From WQUF01 sp031549525 (GTDB lineage Bacteria; Bacillota; Clostridia; Clostridiales; Clostridiaceae): 57,263 nt of DNA. Shown piece by piece: positions 1 through 6,721 of this stretch (the first letter of the stretch is position 1; each line of letters opens with the position of its first letter). The DNA is taken from positions 1 to 57,263 of the forward strand of contig JAVBPQ010000088.1 in NCBI GenBank assembly GCA_031549525.1, given 5' to 3'. Both the position numbers and the translations under genes were made by a program. The notes under the pieces were generated by a model that searched no databases, was not told the origin of the DNA, and saw only the letters and a program-made list of their open reading frames with translations.

Positions 1-29
1 AGGAAAGCAGCTTCTCCTTTCTAAAATTA

Positions 30-292
30 ATGCGTGCCTATTGCCTTTAACGCCCCTGGCACGCTAGGGTTAAATGCCCTTACCCAATGTTAATAACAGG
101 TTTTTACAAACAACACTATTCCTTACCCTCAGAATTGTTTAATTGTTTGCCTTAGAGCCGCAGACTAGAGCATACATCCACGGGTAACTATATATTCTGC
201 CTTAACGTAGAACTCGAAGTCCTTAGGGTAGTCAATTTGGCTTAATAGCATTTCTGCTTCAAGCCCCTAGCTTTTAGCTATGGGGTGATTGA
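30..292 (-). ncRNA. HEARO / omega-RNA copy 1 (IscB-associated guide RNA)
   Basis: Read on the minus strand, this stretch carries the same conserved blocks in the same order as the copy at 684-922: a 5' hairpin, a GCTTAATA-type block (on plus), TTAACGTAG, GGTAACTAT, GCATNCATCC, CCTTAG and TGTTTAAT. These blocks match my memory of the HEARO family, now known as the omega RNA that guides IscB nucleases. The 5' hairpin lies at about 265-285 and a further hairpin (TGCGTGCC with GGCACGC) near 31-66 is at the 3' end. An associated IscB gene would be expected 3' of the RNA, which is beyond position 1 and cannot be seen. The family call rests on the internal repeat plus recollection, not a covariance search. 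Confidence 0.75.
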
Positions 293-351
293 CTTACTTC
301 GTTACTTTGTATACTTTGGCATTTGCAAGATTTATCATTATGTGGCAAGAA

Positions 352-376
352 GACTCCTACCTCTATAGGTAGTGAG
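352..376 (-). repeat. Partial third copy of the omega-RNA 5' hairpin
   Basis: The stretch at 354-376 has the stem CTACCT/AGGTAG with loop CTAT, and its flanks match the 5' hairpin of copy 2 at 890-912 (CCACTT/AAGTGG, same CTAT loop). The stem bases differ but still pair. The rest of the omega RNA does not follow, so this looks like the truncated start of another copy, or an element-end hairpin. Confidence 0.45.
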
Positions 377-417
377 ATGAATTGCCTTTTGCGCTAGCAA
401 ACTATAAACTATAAAAA

Positions 418-648
418 TTATACAATAGCAAATCCTTGCCTAAATCTATAAGGCAATAAATTTTCAACTCTAATAACCTTTTTAATCTCCTTTAAAGCTA
501 CATATGCACCCTTATTTTGAGTACCTCTTACCGTATATATTTTTCCGTCATATACTTTAGCTTTCTTTTCTTTTAGTAAAATTCTAACTTTTGCACACCT
601 TTTGGTTGGCATAAGTGGATTTCCATCTTTGTTTAGAACATATATCAT
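418..648 (-). pseudogene. Internally deleted IscB-like protein (PLMP domain plus C-terminal tail)
   Basis: This 76-residue ORF starts with the PLMP domain typical of IscB (YVLNKDGNPLMPTKR, then a basic region to about residue 33). It then runs directly into a Gly/Lys/Tyr-rich segment ending in PYRFRQGF, which resembles my recollection of the C-terminal target-interaction end of clostridial IscB proteins. The RuvC, bridge helix and HNH regions, which normally occupy several hundred residues, are absent. The reading frame is open and the start codon intact, so it is either an in-frame deletion relic or a deliberately minimal protein. A full omega-RNA copy lies directly upstream, the normal IscB arrangement. 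The N-terminal assignment is solid; the C-terminal one is inference. Confidence 0.7.
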
Positions 649-683
649 TAGTTAATTCCTTTCAAATAATTAAAAATTATAAA

Positions 684-922
684 ACACTTCATAAGGAAAA
701 TCCTTATGAAGGTAAGTCCACATCGCCAATGTTATACAAAGTTTTGAAATAGCAACACTTCTCCTACTCTTCAGAGATGTTTAATCACTATCCTTAGGGC
801 TATGGACTTGTGGAGCATCCATAGGTAACTATCTATATTTATATAACGTAGTCTTTAAGACTGAGGCTATTCAACCAGCTTAATATCAAGCTCCCACTTC
901 TATAAGTGGTAAGTAGTTGACA
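684..922 (-). ncRNA. HEARO / omega-RNA copy 2
   Basis: This is a structured minus-strand RNA directly upstream of the PLMP ORF at 418-648, the usual omega-RNA to IscB order. It begins near 922 with a hairpin (CCACTT/AAGTGG around loop CTAT, 893-908) and continues through blocks shared with copy 1: GCTTAATA, TAACGTAG, GGTAACTAT, GCATCCATA, CCTTAGGGC and TGTTTAAT (plus-strand spelling). It ends near a stem CTTCATAAGGA/TCCTTATGAAG at about 687-711. The guide would lie 5' of the hairpin, i.e. in plus-strand positions just above 922. The RNA looks intact although its protein partner is reduced. Confidence 0.78.
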
Positions 923-1009
923 ACATGGATATGATTATAACAAAATAGTAATCATAAAGTAAATTTCACTGAATAATTATAATAATGATTAATTATTTGG
1001 AGTGATATT

Positions 1010-2512
1010 ATGCATAAGGATGCTTTTTACCGTGAATCAACTATTTTAACATTTTCTAATATTTGCACAGGTATGCTTGGTTTTTTCTTCTCAATAATTC
1101 TTTCTAAAATATTAGGTCCAGAAGGAGTAGGCCTATATGGACTCATAATGCCTATTTACAACTTAATAATATGCTTAATCTGTGGTGGAATCATAGCTGC
1201 ACTATCTAAAACTTCTGCATATTATTTTGTAAACAACGATTATAAAAACATAAGAAAAACAGTAAAGGTTTCCGCTGGCTTTGATTTAGCTTGGAGTTTG
1301 CTCATTGTAATGATCTTCTTCTTTTTAACACCTTTAGTTGGTGAATACATAGTGAAAGATCCAAGAAGTCTATATGCACTAAAAATCATATGTCCAGCCA
1401 TGATTTTTATTGCAATTTCAAATATACTAAAAGGTTTTTTTTATGGCACTTCTAGAACCATAGTACCAGCTCTCATCGATGTTGTAGAAAAGTTCATTAG
1501 AATAAGCTTTTTTGTATTTATATTAAAAGTTACAAAAGCAAAAACTGTAGAAGAATGCGTAACTTTAGCTTATTTTACTCTCTGCATTGGTGAACTTATA
1601 TCACTTTTATTATTATACATATTTTATTTAATACATATAAAAGGTAAAAATGAAAGCTTCAATGAACAAAGATACTCAAAATTGCTTATGGACGTCCTTA
1701 TTATAAGCTTGCCTTTATGTGCCTATAGCTTTTTAACTACAGGTATAGGGACAATTTCATCCTTAATAGTTCCAAGGCGGCTTATGATTGCAGGTTTTAC
1801 ATATCAAGAAAGCCTCTCACTTATTGGAAAATTTTATGGAATGTCACTCACTATAGCCTTATTTCCTGCAATCGTAATTACATCTATAAGCACAATTTTA
1901 ATACCAAATTTATCTCAGATATATGCAACTAAAAACTTTAAAATCATAAAAGAAAGGACTGGGGAAGTGCTCCATCTTTCATTTCTCATTGGACTTGCAA
2001 CTACTGTAATATGTTTTTTAATCCCTAACGAACTTGGAAGTTTATTTTTTCAAAGATCAGACATCTCTAGTTATATACGATATGCTTCTATTGTTGCACC
2101 ATTAATATTCGTATCCACGACTTCCTTAAGCATATTAAATGGCCTTGGAAGGAGTACTATACTTTTAAGAAATTCAGTAATATGCTCTATCATTGAGCTT
2201 ATACTTATATTTATACTTACTTCCATAAGCTCCATAAACGTTTATGGAATAGGCATAGCTTCTATAATAAATAATGGCATACTAATCGCTTTAAACTTCC
2301 ATGAGATAAAAAAATTCACAACTCCTGATTTTAAGTTTTATGATGTAATGATGAGTTTACTAATAGCCATATTAACATATATTATACTTAAAAGTACACT
2401 AACTAGCATAGAATATTTGAACTTTTATATAAAGACCTTTTTACCAATTTTACTAGCGTTTATTGTTATATTAATTGGAGGATTTAAACTAAGCAGTATT
2501 AAGATAAAATAA
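1010..2512 (+). CDS. SpoVB/MurJ-like flippase (MOP exporter superfamily)
   Basis: This 500-residue polytopic membrane protein belongs to the MOP/MATE-like polysaccharide and lipid II flippase group that includes stage V sporulation protein B. The N-terminal region (STILTFSNICTGMLGFFFS, followed by LSKILGPEGVGLYGLIMPIY) is typical of SpoVB paralogs. About 14 hydrophobic segments spread over the full length, as the family expects. In sporulating Firmicutes such proteins move lipid-linked peptidoglycan or polysaccharide precursors across the membrane. The start is supported by TTGGAGTGA 5 bases upstream of the ATG. The next gene follows after a 70-base gap on the same strand. Whether it acts in cortex synthesis or another glycan pathway cannot be told from sequence. 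Confidence 0.85.
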   Translation: MHKDAFYRESTILTFSNICTGMLGFFFSIILSKILGPEGVGLYGLIMPIYNLIICLICGGIIAALSKTSAYYFVNNDYKNIRKTVKVSAGFDLAWSLLIVMIFFFLTPLVGEYIVKDPRSLYALKIICPAMIFIAISNILKGFFYGTSRTIVPALIDVVEKFIRISFFVFILKVTKAKTVEECVTLAYFTLCIGELISLLLLYIFYLIHIKGKNESFNEQRYSKLLMDVLIISLPLCAYSFLTTGIGTISSLIVPRRLMIAGFTYQESLSLIGKFYGMSLTIALFPAIVITSISTILIPNLSQIYATKNFKIIKERTGEVLHLSFLIGLATTVICFLIPNELGSLFFQRSDISSYIRYASIVAPLIFVSTTSLSILNGLGRSTILLRNSVICSIIELILIFILTSISSINVYGIGIASIINNGILIALNFHEIKKFTTPDFKFYDVMMSLLIAILTYIILKSTLTSIEYLNFYIKTFLPILLAFIVILIGGFKLSSIKIK

Positions 2513-2582
2513 CGATATAAATATTGTAATAACTTTTAAAATAAACTACAATTGAGTAAAAAGAATAAGGTGATTGGCTTTT

Positions 2583-4187
2583 ATGAAAAGAATTATTATA
2601 TCTATTTTAGTTACAATTTTAACAGCTGCTTTTTTATTTTACTTATGGCTCCCTCCAATCAATGTTAAATCCATAAGTTTCTGGGTTTACTATATGTTTT
2701 TAAATTTCGCTTTTTCTGTTATATTTTTGACATTAAGCATCAAAGATTCGATTAAAAAAGTTAAACCTCAAAATAAAAAAATAGGCTTTTGGGGAGTATT
2801 TATAGGATTTAATCTCGTAATTATCCTTGCTTTATCCGTATGTGGGCTTATATCCATGCCATTTTTTAATGCTAAAACATATCAACTTCAATTAAAGGTT
2901 TCAGATGGTGACTTTACGAATGATATCAAAGAAATCTCCATAAACAACATACCGCTCCTTGATAGAGATTCTGCAGTAAGGCTTGGAGATAGAAAAATGG
3001 GAGAAGTTGTAGATTTAGTCTCACAGTTTAATGTATCAGATATATATACTCAAATCAATTTTAATAATTCTCCAGTAAGAGTATCTCCTTTAGAGTATGC
3101 AGGCTTTTTTAGATGGTTTAACAATCAATCAGAAGGCATTCCTGCTTATATAAAGGTTGATATGGCAAAAAAAGACGCTTCACTTGTTAAACTTGATGAA
3201 AAAATTAAATATTCACAAAGCGAATATCTTCTTAGAAATATAAAAAGATATTTAAGATTTAAATATCCAACCCTCATGTTTGAAGATATTTCATTTGAAA
3301 TTGATGATAGTGGAAAACCTTATTGGATAGCACCAGTAATTGATAATGAAATTTTTCTATTTGGTGCAAAAGATGTTAAAGGAGCTGTCATGGTAGATGC
3401 TCATAATGGCAAAACTACCTACTATAATGTATTTGATGTTCCTAAATGGGTAGATAGAGTATATCCTGCAGATCTTATAATAACCCAAATAAATAATTGG
3501 GGAAAATATGTACATGGATTTTGGAATGCAGTTATATCAAAGAAAAATGTCACTCAAAGTACAGAAGGTTACAATTATATCCCAATCAATGACGATGTAT
3601 GGCTTTATACTGGAATAACATCTGTTACAAATGATGAATCTAATATAGGTTTTGTACTTGTAAACTTAAGAACAAAAGAGACTAAATTTTACTCTATAAA
3701 TGGTGCAGAAGAATTTTCTGCTATGGAATCAGCTCAAGGAAAGATACAAGAAAAGAGATATACTGCCACATTTCCTATACTTTTAAATATTGAAAATAGA
3801 CCAACTTATTGCCTATCTTTAAAAGACAATGCAGGTCTTGTTAAATCTTTCGGATTTATATCAGTTGAGAATTATCAAATAGTTGGCATAGGAGATACTA
3901 TTGAAGATGCTGAAAAGGAATATAGACGACTTCTTGCAAGTGCAGGACTGCTAAGTAAATCACAAACTGATTCTTATAGTGGAAAAATAGCTAATATAAA
4001 GAGCTTTGTAAAAGATGGCAATACAACTTATTATATAATTTTAAACACAAATCCAAATATATTTAGTGGAAATGTAAGTAACATAAGCCTACTGCCTCTT
4101 TTAGAAGTTGGAAATAATGTCAACATAAATGCTACTATAAGTCATGATAATTATTATGAAATCGTTGATGTTGAAGTGATAAAATAG
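2583..4187 (+). CDS. Membrane protein of unknown function with long extracytoplasmic region
   Basis: I do not recognise a named family. The protein has three N-terminal membrane segments (roughly residues 3-23, 33-51 and 70-93 counted from the ATG), then about 440 residues with no further membrane segment, presumably outside the membrane. That part has mixed alpha/beta character; its last 75 residues (SFVKDGNTTYYIIL onward, ending ISHDNYYEIVDVEVIK) read like a small beta-barrel or OB-like domain. I chose the ATG at 2583 rather than the upstream in-frame TTG at 2574 because AAGGTGA sits 9 bases before the ATG and only about one base before the TTG. It may be cotranscribed with the flippase upstream. 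Confidence 0.7.
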   Translation: MKRIIISILVTILTAAFLFYLWLPPINVKSISFWVYYMFLNFAFSVIFLTLSIKDSIKKVKPQNKKIGFWGVFIGFNLVIILALSVCGLISMPFFNAKTYQLQLKVSDGDFTNDIKEISINNIPLLDRDSAVRLGDRKMGEVVDLVSQFNVSDIYTQINFNNSPVRVSPLEYAGFFRWFNNQSEGIPAYIKVDMAKKDASLVKLDEKIKYSQSEYLLRNIKRYLRFKYPTLMFEDISFEIDDSGKPYWIAPVIDNEIFLFGAKDVKGAVMVDAHNGKTTYYNVFDVPKWVDRVYPADLIITQINNWGKYVHGFWNAVISKKNVTQSTEGYNYIPINDDVWLYTGITSVTNDESNIGFVLVNLRTKETKFYSINGAEEFSAMESAQGKIQEKRYTATFPILLNIENRPTYCLSLKDNAGLVKSFGFISVENYQIVGIGDTIEDAEKEYRRLLASAGLLSKSQTDSYSGKIANIKSFVKDGNTTYYIILNTNPNIFSGNVSNISLLPLLEVGNNVNINATISHDNYYEIVDVEVIK

Positions 4188-4195
4188 TCAACAGC

Positions 4196-4222
4196 CAACT
4201 ATCCTAAAGGATAGTGGTTTTC
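4196..4222 (+). terminator. Intrinsic terminator after the unknown membrane protein
   Basis: The hairpin ACTATCC-TAAA-GGATAGT begins 12 bases after the stop codon and is followed by GGTTTTCTT, a weak T-tract. Confidence 0.55.
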
Positions 4223-4237
4223 TTGCCTAAACTTTAT

Positions 4238-4299
4238 AAAATAAGCAATTAGTTAAACTTTGGTTAAATATAACCAAAATATGACCAATTGCTTATTTT
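4238..4299. terminator. Nested hairpin between converging transcripts
   Basis: The outer arms AAAATAAGCAATT (4238-4250) and AATTGCTTATTTT (4287-4299) are perfectly complementary over 13 bp. They enclose an inner perfect hairpin TTTGGTTA/TAACCAAA. The structure lies 39 bases beyond the 3' end of tRNA-Sec on the minus strand and ends in an A/T run in both directions, so a bidirectional terminator fits best. Confidence 0.55.
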
Positions 4300-4337
4300 A
4301 ATATGTAAAAGCAAGCTATATCAATGCTTAAATCACT

Positions 4338-4434
4338 TGGCGGGAATATGTGGGAATCGAACCCACCTAGGATGGTATTAGCACCCCTGCCCAGTTTTGA
4401 AGACTGGCGAGCACACCAGCACTCATCTACTCCC
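4338..4434 (-). tRNA. selC: tRNA-Sec (anticodon UCA)
   Basis: This is a selenocysteine tRNA. On the minus strand the anticodon stem-loop reads GCCAGT-CTTCAAA-ACTGGGC, giving anticodon TCA. The length of 97 bases, a 6-bp D stem (GAGTGC/GTGCTC), a long variable arm, the T-arm GTGGG-TTCGATT-CCCAC and an encoded CCA all fit tRNA-Sec. The acceptor stem pairs GGGAGTA with TATTCCC, with one possible mismatch at the eighth pair, and the discriminator base is G. Its presence implies a selA/selB/selD system and selenoproteins elsewhere in the genome. I found no convincing in-frame UGA selenoprotein in this window. Confidence 0.95.
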
Positions 4435-4569
4435 CTAACGTAAAAATATTACCACAAATATTCCTATCATTCAATATTATTTTTTCTTTTTTTAATTTTA
4501 AAAGAACTTAAAAATGAGATACTCTCCATTTATAGCTAAACTTGACATGACTTTTAAAATATTAACTAT

Positions 4570-5904
4570 TTAATCGTCTAGTATTGTACTTTCATCTCTA
4601 TCTTTAGAAGAAGGCAATCTTTTACCAAGTTTAATCATTTCAGTTGCAAGCTCTATTAATTTTTCCCTTAAAATAAATATACAATCAGACTCTTTTGCAA
4701 TATCCTTTACAATATCCTCTGCAAGAGCTCTGCAACTTGGAGCTCCACAAGCTCCACAATCTAAAAGCGGAAGCCTATTATATATAACATTAATTTTATT
4801 TAACATTTCTGATGCAATCTTAATATCTCCATCTAAAGAATATATATCGATAGGTTCTAATTTGCATGTCCATTTTATATTCTCGTAGATTTTATTTAAT
4901 TCTTCTTTAGAAAGCTTAAGCTCTCTGTTCTTTGCTTCCATCAAATGATTCTTTAAGTTAGCCTTAGCAACAAAAACATTTTCAAAGTTTAAAGGTCCGC
5001 CAATGCAGCCTCCATAACAAGCCATAGTTTCAATAAAATCTATATCTAAAAGCTTATCATCTTCTATTTCATTTAATATAGTTATTACATTATGTATCCC
5101 ATCTACTGCAAAAATATTTTCAGTCTTTAAAGCCATACCCTCTCCACCAGAATTTGCCCAGTTGATTCCCCAAAATCCTGATAAATCGTAATCTTTAGTT
5201 ATTTTAACCTTATCTAAATTTCTCAAAATAAGAGGAACCACTTCATTAATTGCAATAGCTCCATCTACCTGCGATTTTTCCCGCCCCATAGGAGACTTAA
5301 TACTGGTATATTTTGCAGCACATGGAGTTAAAAAGAAGATGCCAATATCTTCAGACTTTAATCCTAATTTATCCATGGCCTCTTCCCTTGCCATCTTTGC
5401 TGCTATTTCCATTGGAGCATCTATTTTAAGAACATTATCTATTAAATCATGAAAACTTGTTCTTATTAACTTTAAGATTACAGGACATGAAGATGAAATA
5501 ATAGGTCTTTTTAAATTATTATCAAACAACATACTTTTAGTAACTAAAGACACTACTTCAGCTCCCTTTGAAACCTCAAATACATCATCAAAGCCTATAG
5601 ATATTAATGCATTTAATATGAAATTAATACTTAATTTATTTTTAAATTGCCCATAAAGTGAAGGTGCAGGAAGAGCAATCTTATATTTAAATGATTGTAT
5701 CGTATCAAATATGTCGATTTTCGCTTTTTTAGCATTATGAGGACATACTTTTATACACACACCACAATCAATGCATTTTTCAGGAGAAATAATAGCCTTA
5801 CCATTTGTAACTCTTATAGCTTCGGTAGGGCATTGCTTAATACAGTTTGTACATCCTTTACATTTATCTTTATCAAGAGTAACTGAATGAAATATATTTG
5901 TCAC
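4570..5904 (-). CDS. [FeFe]-hydrogenase-like regulatory iron-sulfur protein
   Basis: This 444-residue protein has two N-terminal [4Fe-4S] ferredoxin motifs (Cys 16/19/22/26 and 45/48/51/55, numbered with a residue-1 TTG at 5907), then a hydrogenase large-subunit domain. All four H-cluster cysteines are present: SSSCPV (C141), TPCAAK (C196) and ETMACYGGCIGG (C297, C301). The loops around them differ from catalytic HydA (for example GGPLN instead of GGGQP), and no large subunit partner lies nearby. A C-terminal CGACGAPSC motif (C384/387/392) indicates a further Fe-S domain of the PF04060 type. This architecture matches the putative sensory group of [FeFe]-hydrogenases. The GTG at 5904 sits 8 bases after AGGAGG; TTG at 5907 is the alternative. 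It is last in a three-gene set with an HATPase and a DRTGG protein. Confidence 0.85.
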   Translation of the reverse strand: MTNIFHSVTLDKDKCKGCTNCIKQCPTEAIRVTNGKAIISPEKCIDCGVCIKVCPHNAKKAKIDIFDTIQSFKYKIALPAPSLYGQFKNKLSINFILNALISIGFDDVFEVSKGAEVVSLVTKSMLFDNNLKRPIISSSCPVILKLIRTSFHDLIDNVLKIDAPMEIAAKMAREEAMDKLGLKSEDIGIFFLTPCAAKYTSIKSPMGREKSQVDGAIAINEVVPLILRNLDKVKITKDYDLSGFWGINWANSGGEGMALKTENIFAVDGIHNVITILNEIEDDKLLDIDFIETMACYGGCIGGPLNFENVFVAKANLKNHLMEAKNRELKLSKEELNKIYENIKWTCKLEPIDIYSLDGDIKIASEMLNKINVIYNRLPLLDCGACGAPSCRALAEDIVKDIAKESDCIFILREKLIELATEMIKLGKRLPSSKDRDESTILDD

Positions 5905-5923
5905 CAAGCTTACCTCCTACTCA

Positions 5924-6337
5924 TTAGCTTAAATATGTAGTTAATTTTATCTTAGTTCCTTTTCCAACTTCACTAAAAATTTCAAACTTATCAGTGTTTC
6001 TTCTCATATTTGGAAGCCCCATTCCAGCACCAAACCCTAATTGCCTTATGCTATCTGGTGCAGTTGAATATCCTTCAGTCATAGCTAGATCTATATCTTC
6101 AATTCCAGGACCATGGTCAATTACCTCAATCTCAATCCTTCCTTCTTCTATATTCACTTCAGCAATTCCGCCGTCTGCATGTATTACAGCATTCATTTCA
6201 GCTTCATACATAGCAATAACAGTATTTTTAATTATAACAGAGTTTATTCCTAATTCTTTCAATATCTTTTTCACATTACTAGAAGCTTGACCAGCATTTA
6301 CAAAGTCCTCCTTGTGTATTTCATAGCTAAATTTCAC
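5924..6337 (-). CDS. Anti-sigma-factor-like HATPase (serine/histidine kinase-type ATPase domain)
   Basis: This 137-residue single-domain GHKL ATPase resembles RsbW/SpoIIAB. The N-box appears as MYEAEMNAVIHA, the G1 box as VIDHGPGIEDIDLAM and the G2 region as GFGAGMGLPNMRRNTD. Proteins of this kind phosphorylate anti-sigma antagonists or act as the ATPase half of split sensor kinases. The start is GTG, 10 bases after AGGAGG, which itself overlaps the last codons of the upstream gene, so the two are translationally coupled with no gap. The hydrogenase-like protein follows 16-19 bases downstream. This arrangement suggests that an Fe-S or hydrogen-related signal is passed to or from this ATPase. 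That link is inference from gene order. Confidence 0.85.
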   Translation of the reverse strand: MKFSYEIHKEDFVNAGQASSNVKKILKELGINSVIIKNTVIAMYEAEMNAVIHADGGIAEVNIEEGRIEIEVIDHGPGIEDIDLAMTEGYSTAPDSIRQLGFGAGMGLPNMRRNTDKFEIFSEVGKGTKIKLTTYLS

Positions 6338-6694
6338 CTACTCGTTTCCTCCTGATAATCCATTTAATCCACTCTCATATAATTTGCCACAAGCTTCATA
6401 CATCAATTCCTTTGTCAATATAACCGTTATGTTAAGCTCTTTTGCAAGATTTATCATTGCATCATTTGGTTTTTTGCCCCTTGCAAAAATCACAACTTTC
6501 ATATCCATAAGTTCAGAAGTCCTTATAACTTGCAAATTTACAAGCCCCGTTATTAAAATTGAATTCCCCTTGCAAAATGCCATAACATCACTCATTAAAT
6601 CAGCACTACATGCTGTATCTATTTCATAATCTAAATCATGGCACAAAACTATTGCATCCCCATTAAGCATATTGATTATATCCCTAATCTTCAT
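6338..6694 (-). CDS. DRTGG-domain protein
   Basis: This 118-residue protein fits the DRTGG domain, a small regulatory fold also found in phosphotransacetylases and CBS-domain proteins. Recognisable features are the N-terminal KIRDIINMLNGDAIVL, the central SILITGLVNLQVIRTSEL, and RGKKPNDAMINLAKELNITVILT, the typical domain end. No catalytic residues are evident. I placed the start at the ATG at 6694: GGGAGG lies 8 bases upstream, inside the longer TTG-started frame. It is the first gene of the module with the HATPase and the hydrogenase-like protein. Such DRTGG/HATPase genes are commonly seen around clostridial hydrogenase operons, where they are presumed to be regulatory. Confidence 0.8.
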   Translation of the reverse strand: MKIRDIINMLNGDAIVLCHDLDYEIDTACSADLMSDVMAFCKGNSILITGLVNLQVIRTSELMDMKVVIFARGKKPNDAMINLAKELNITVILTKELMYEACGKLYESGLNGLSGGNE

Positions 6695-6721
6695 TGATAC
6701 ACCTCCCAACTTTAATTTATA

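Noticed and set aside
5994..6629. Plus-strand open frames opposite the HATPase and DRTGG genes
   Set aside because: They are shadows of well-supported minus-strand genes and lack ribosome sites and recognisable domains.
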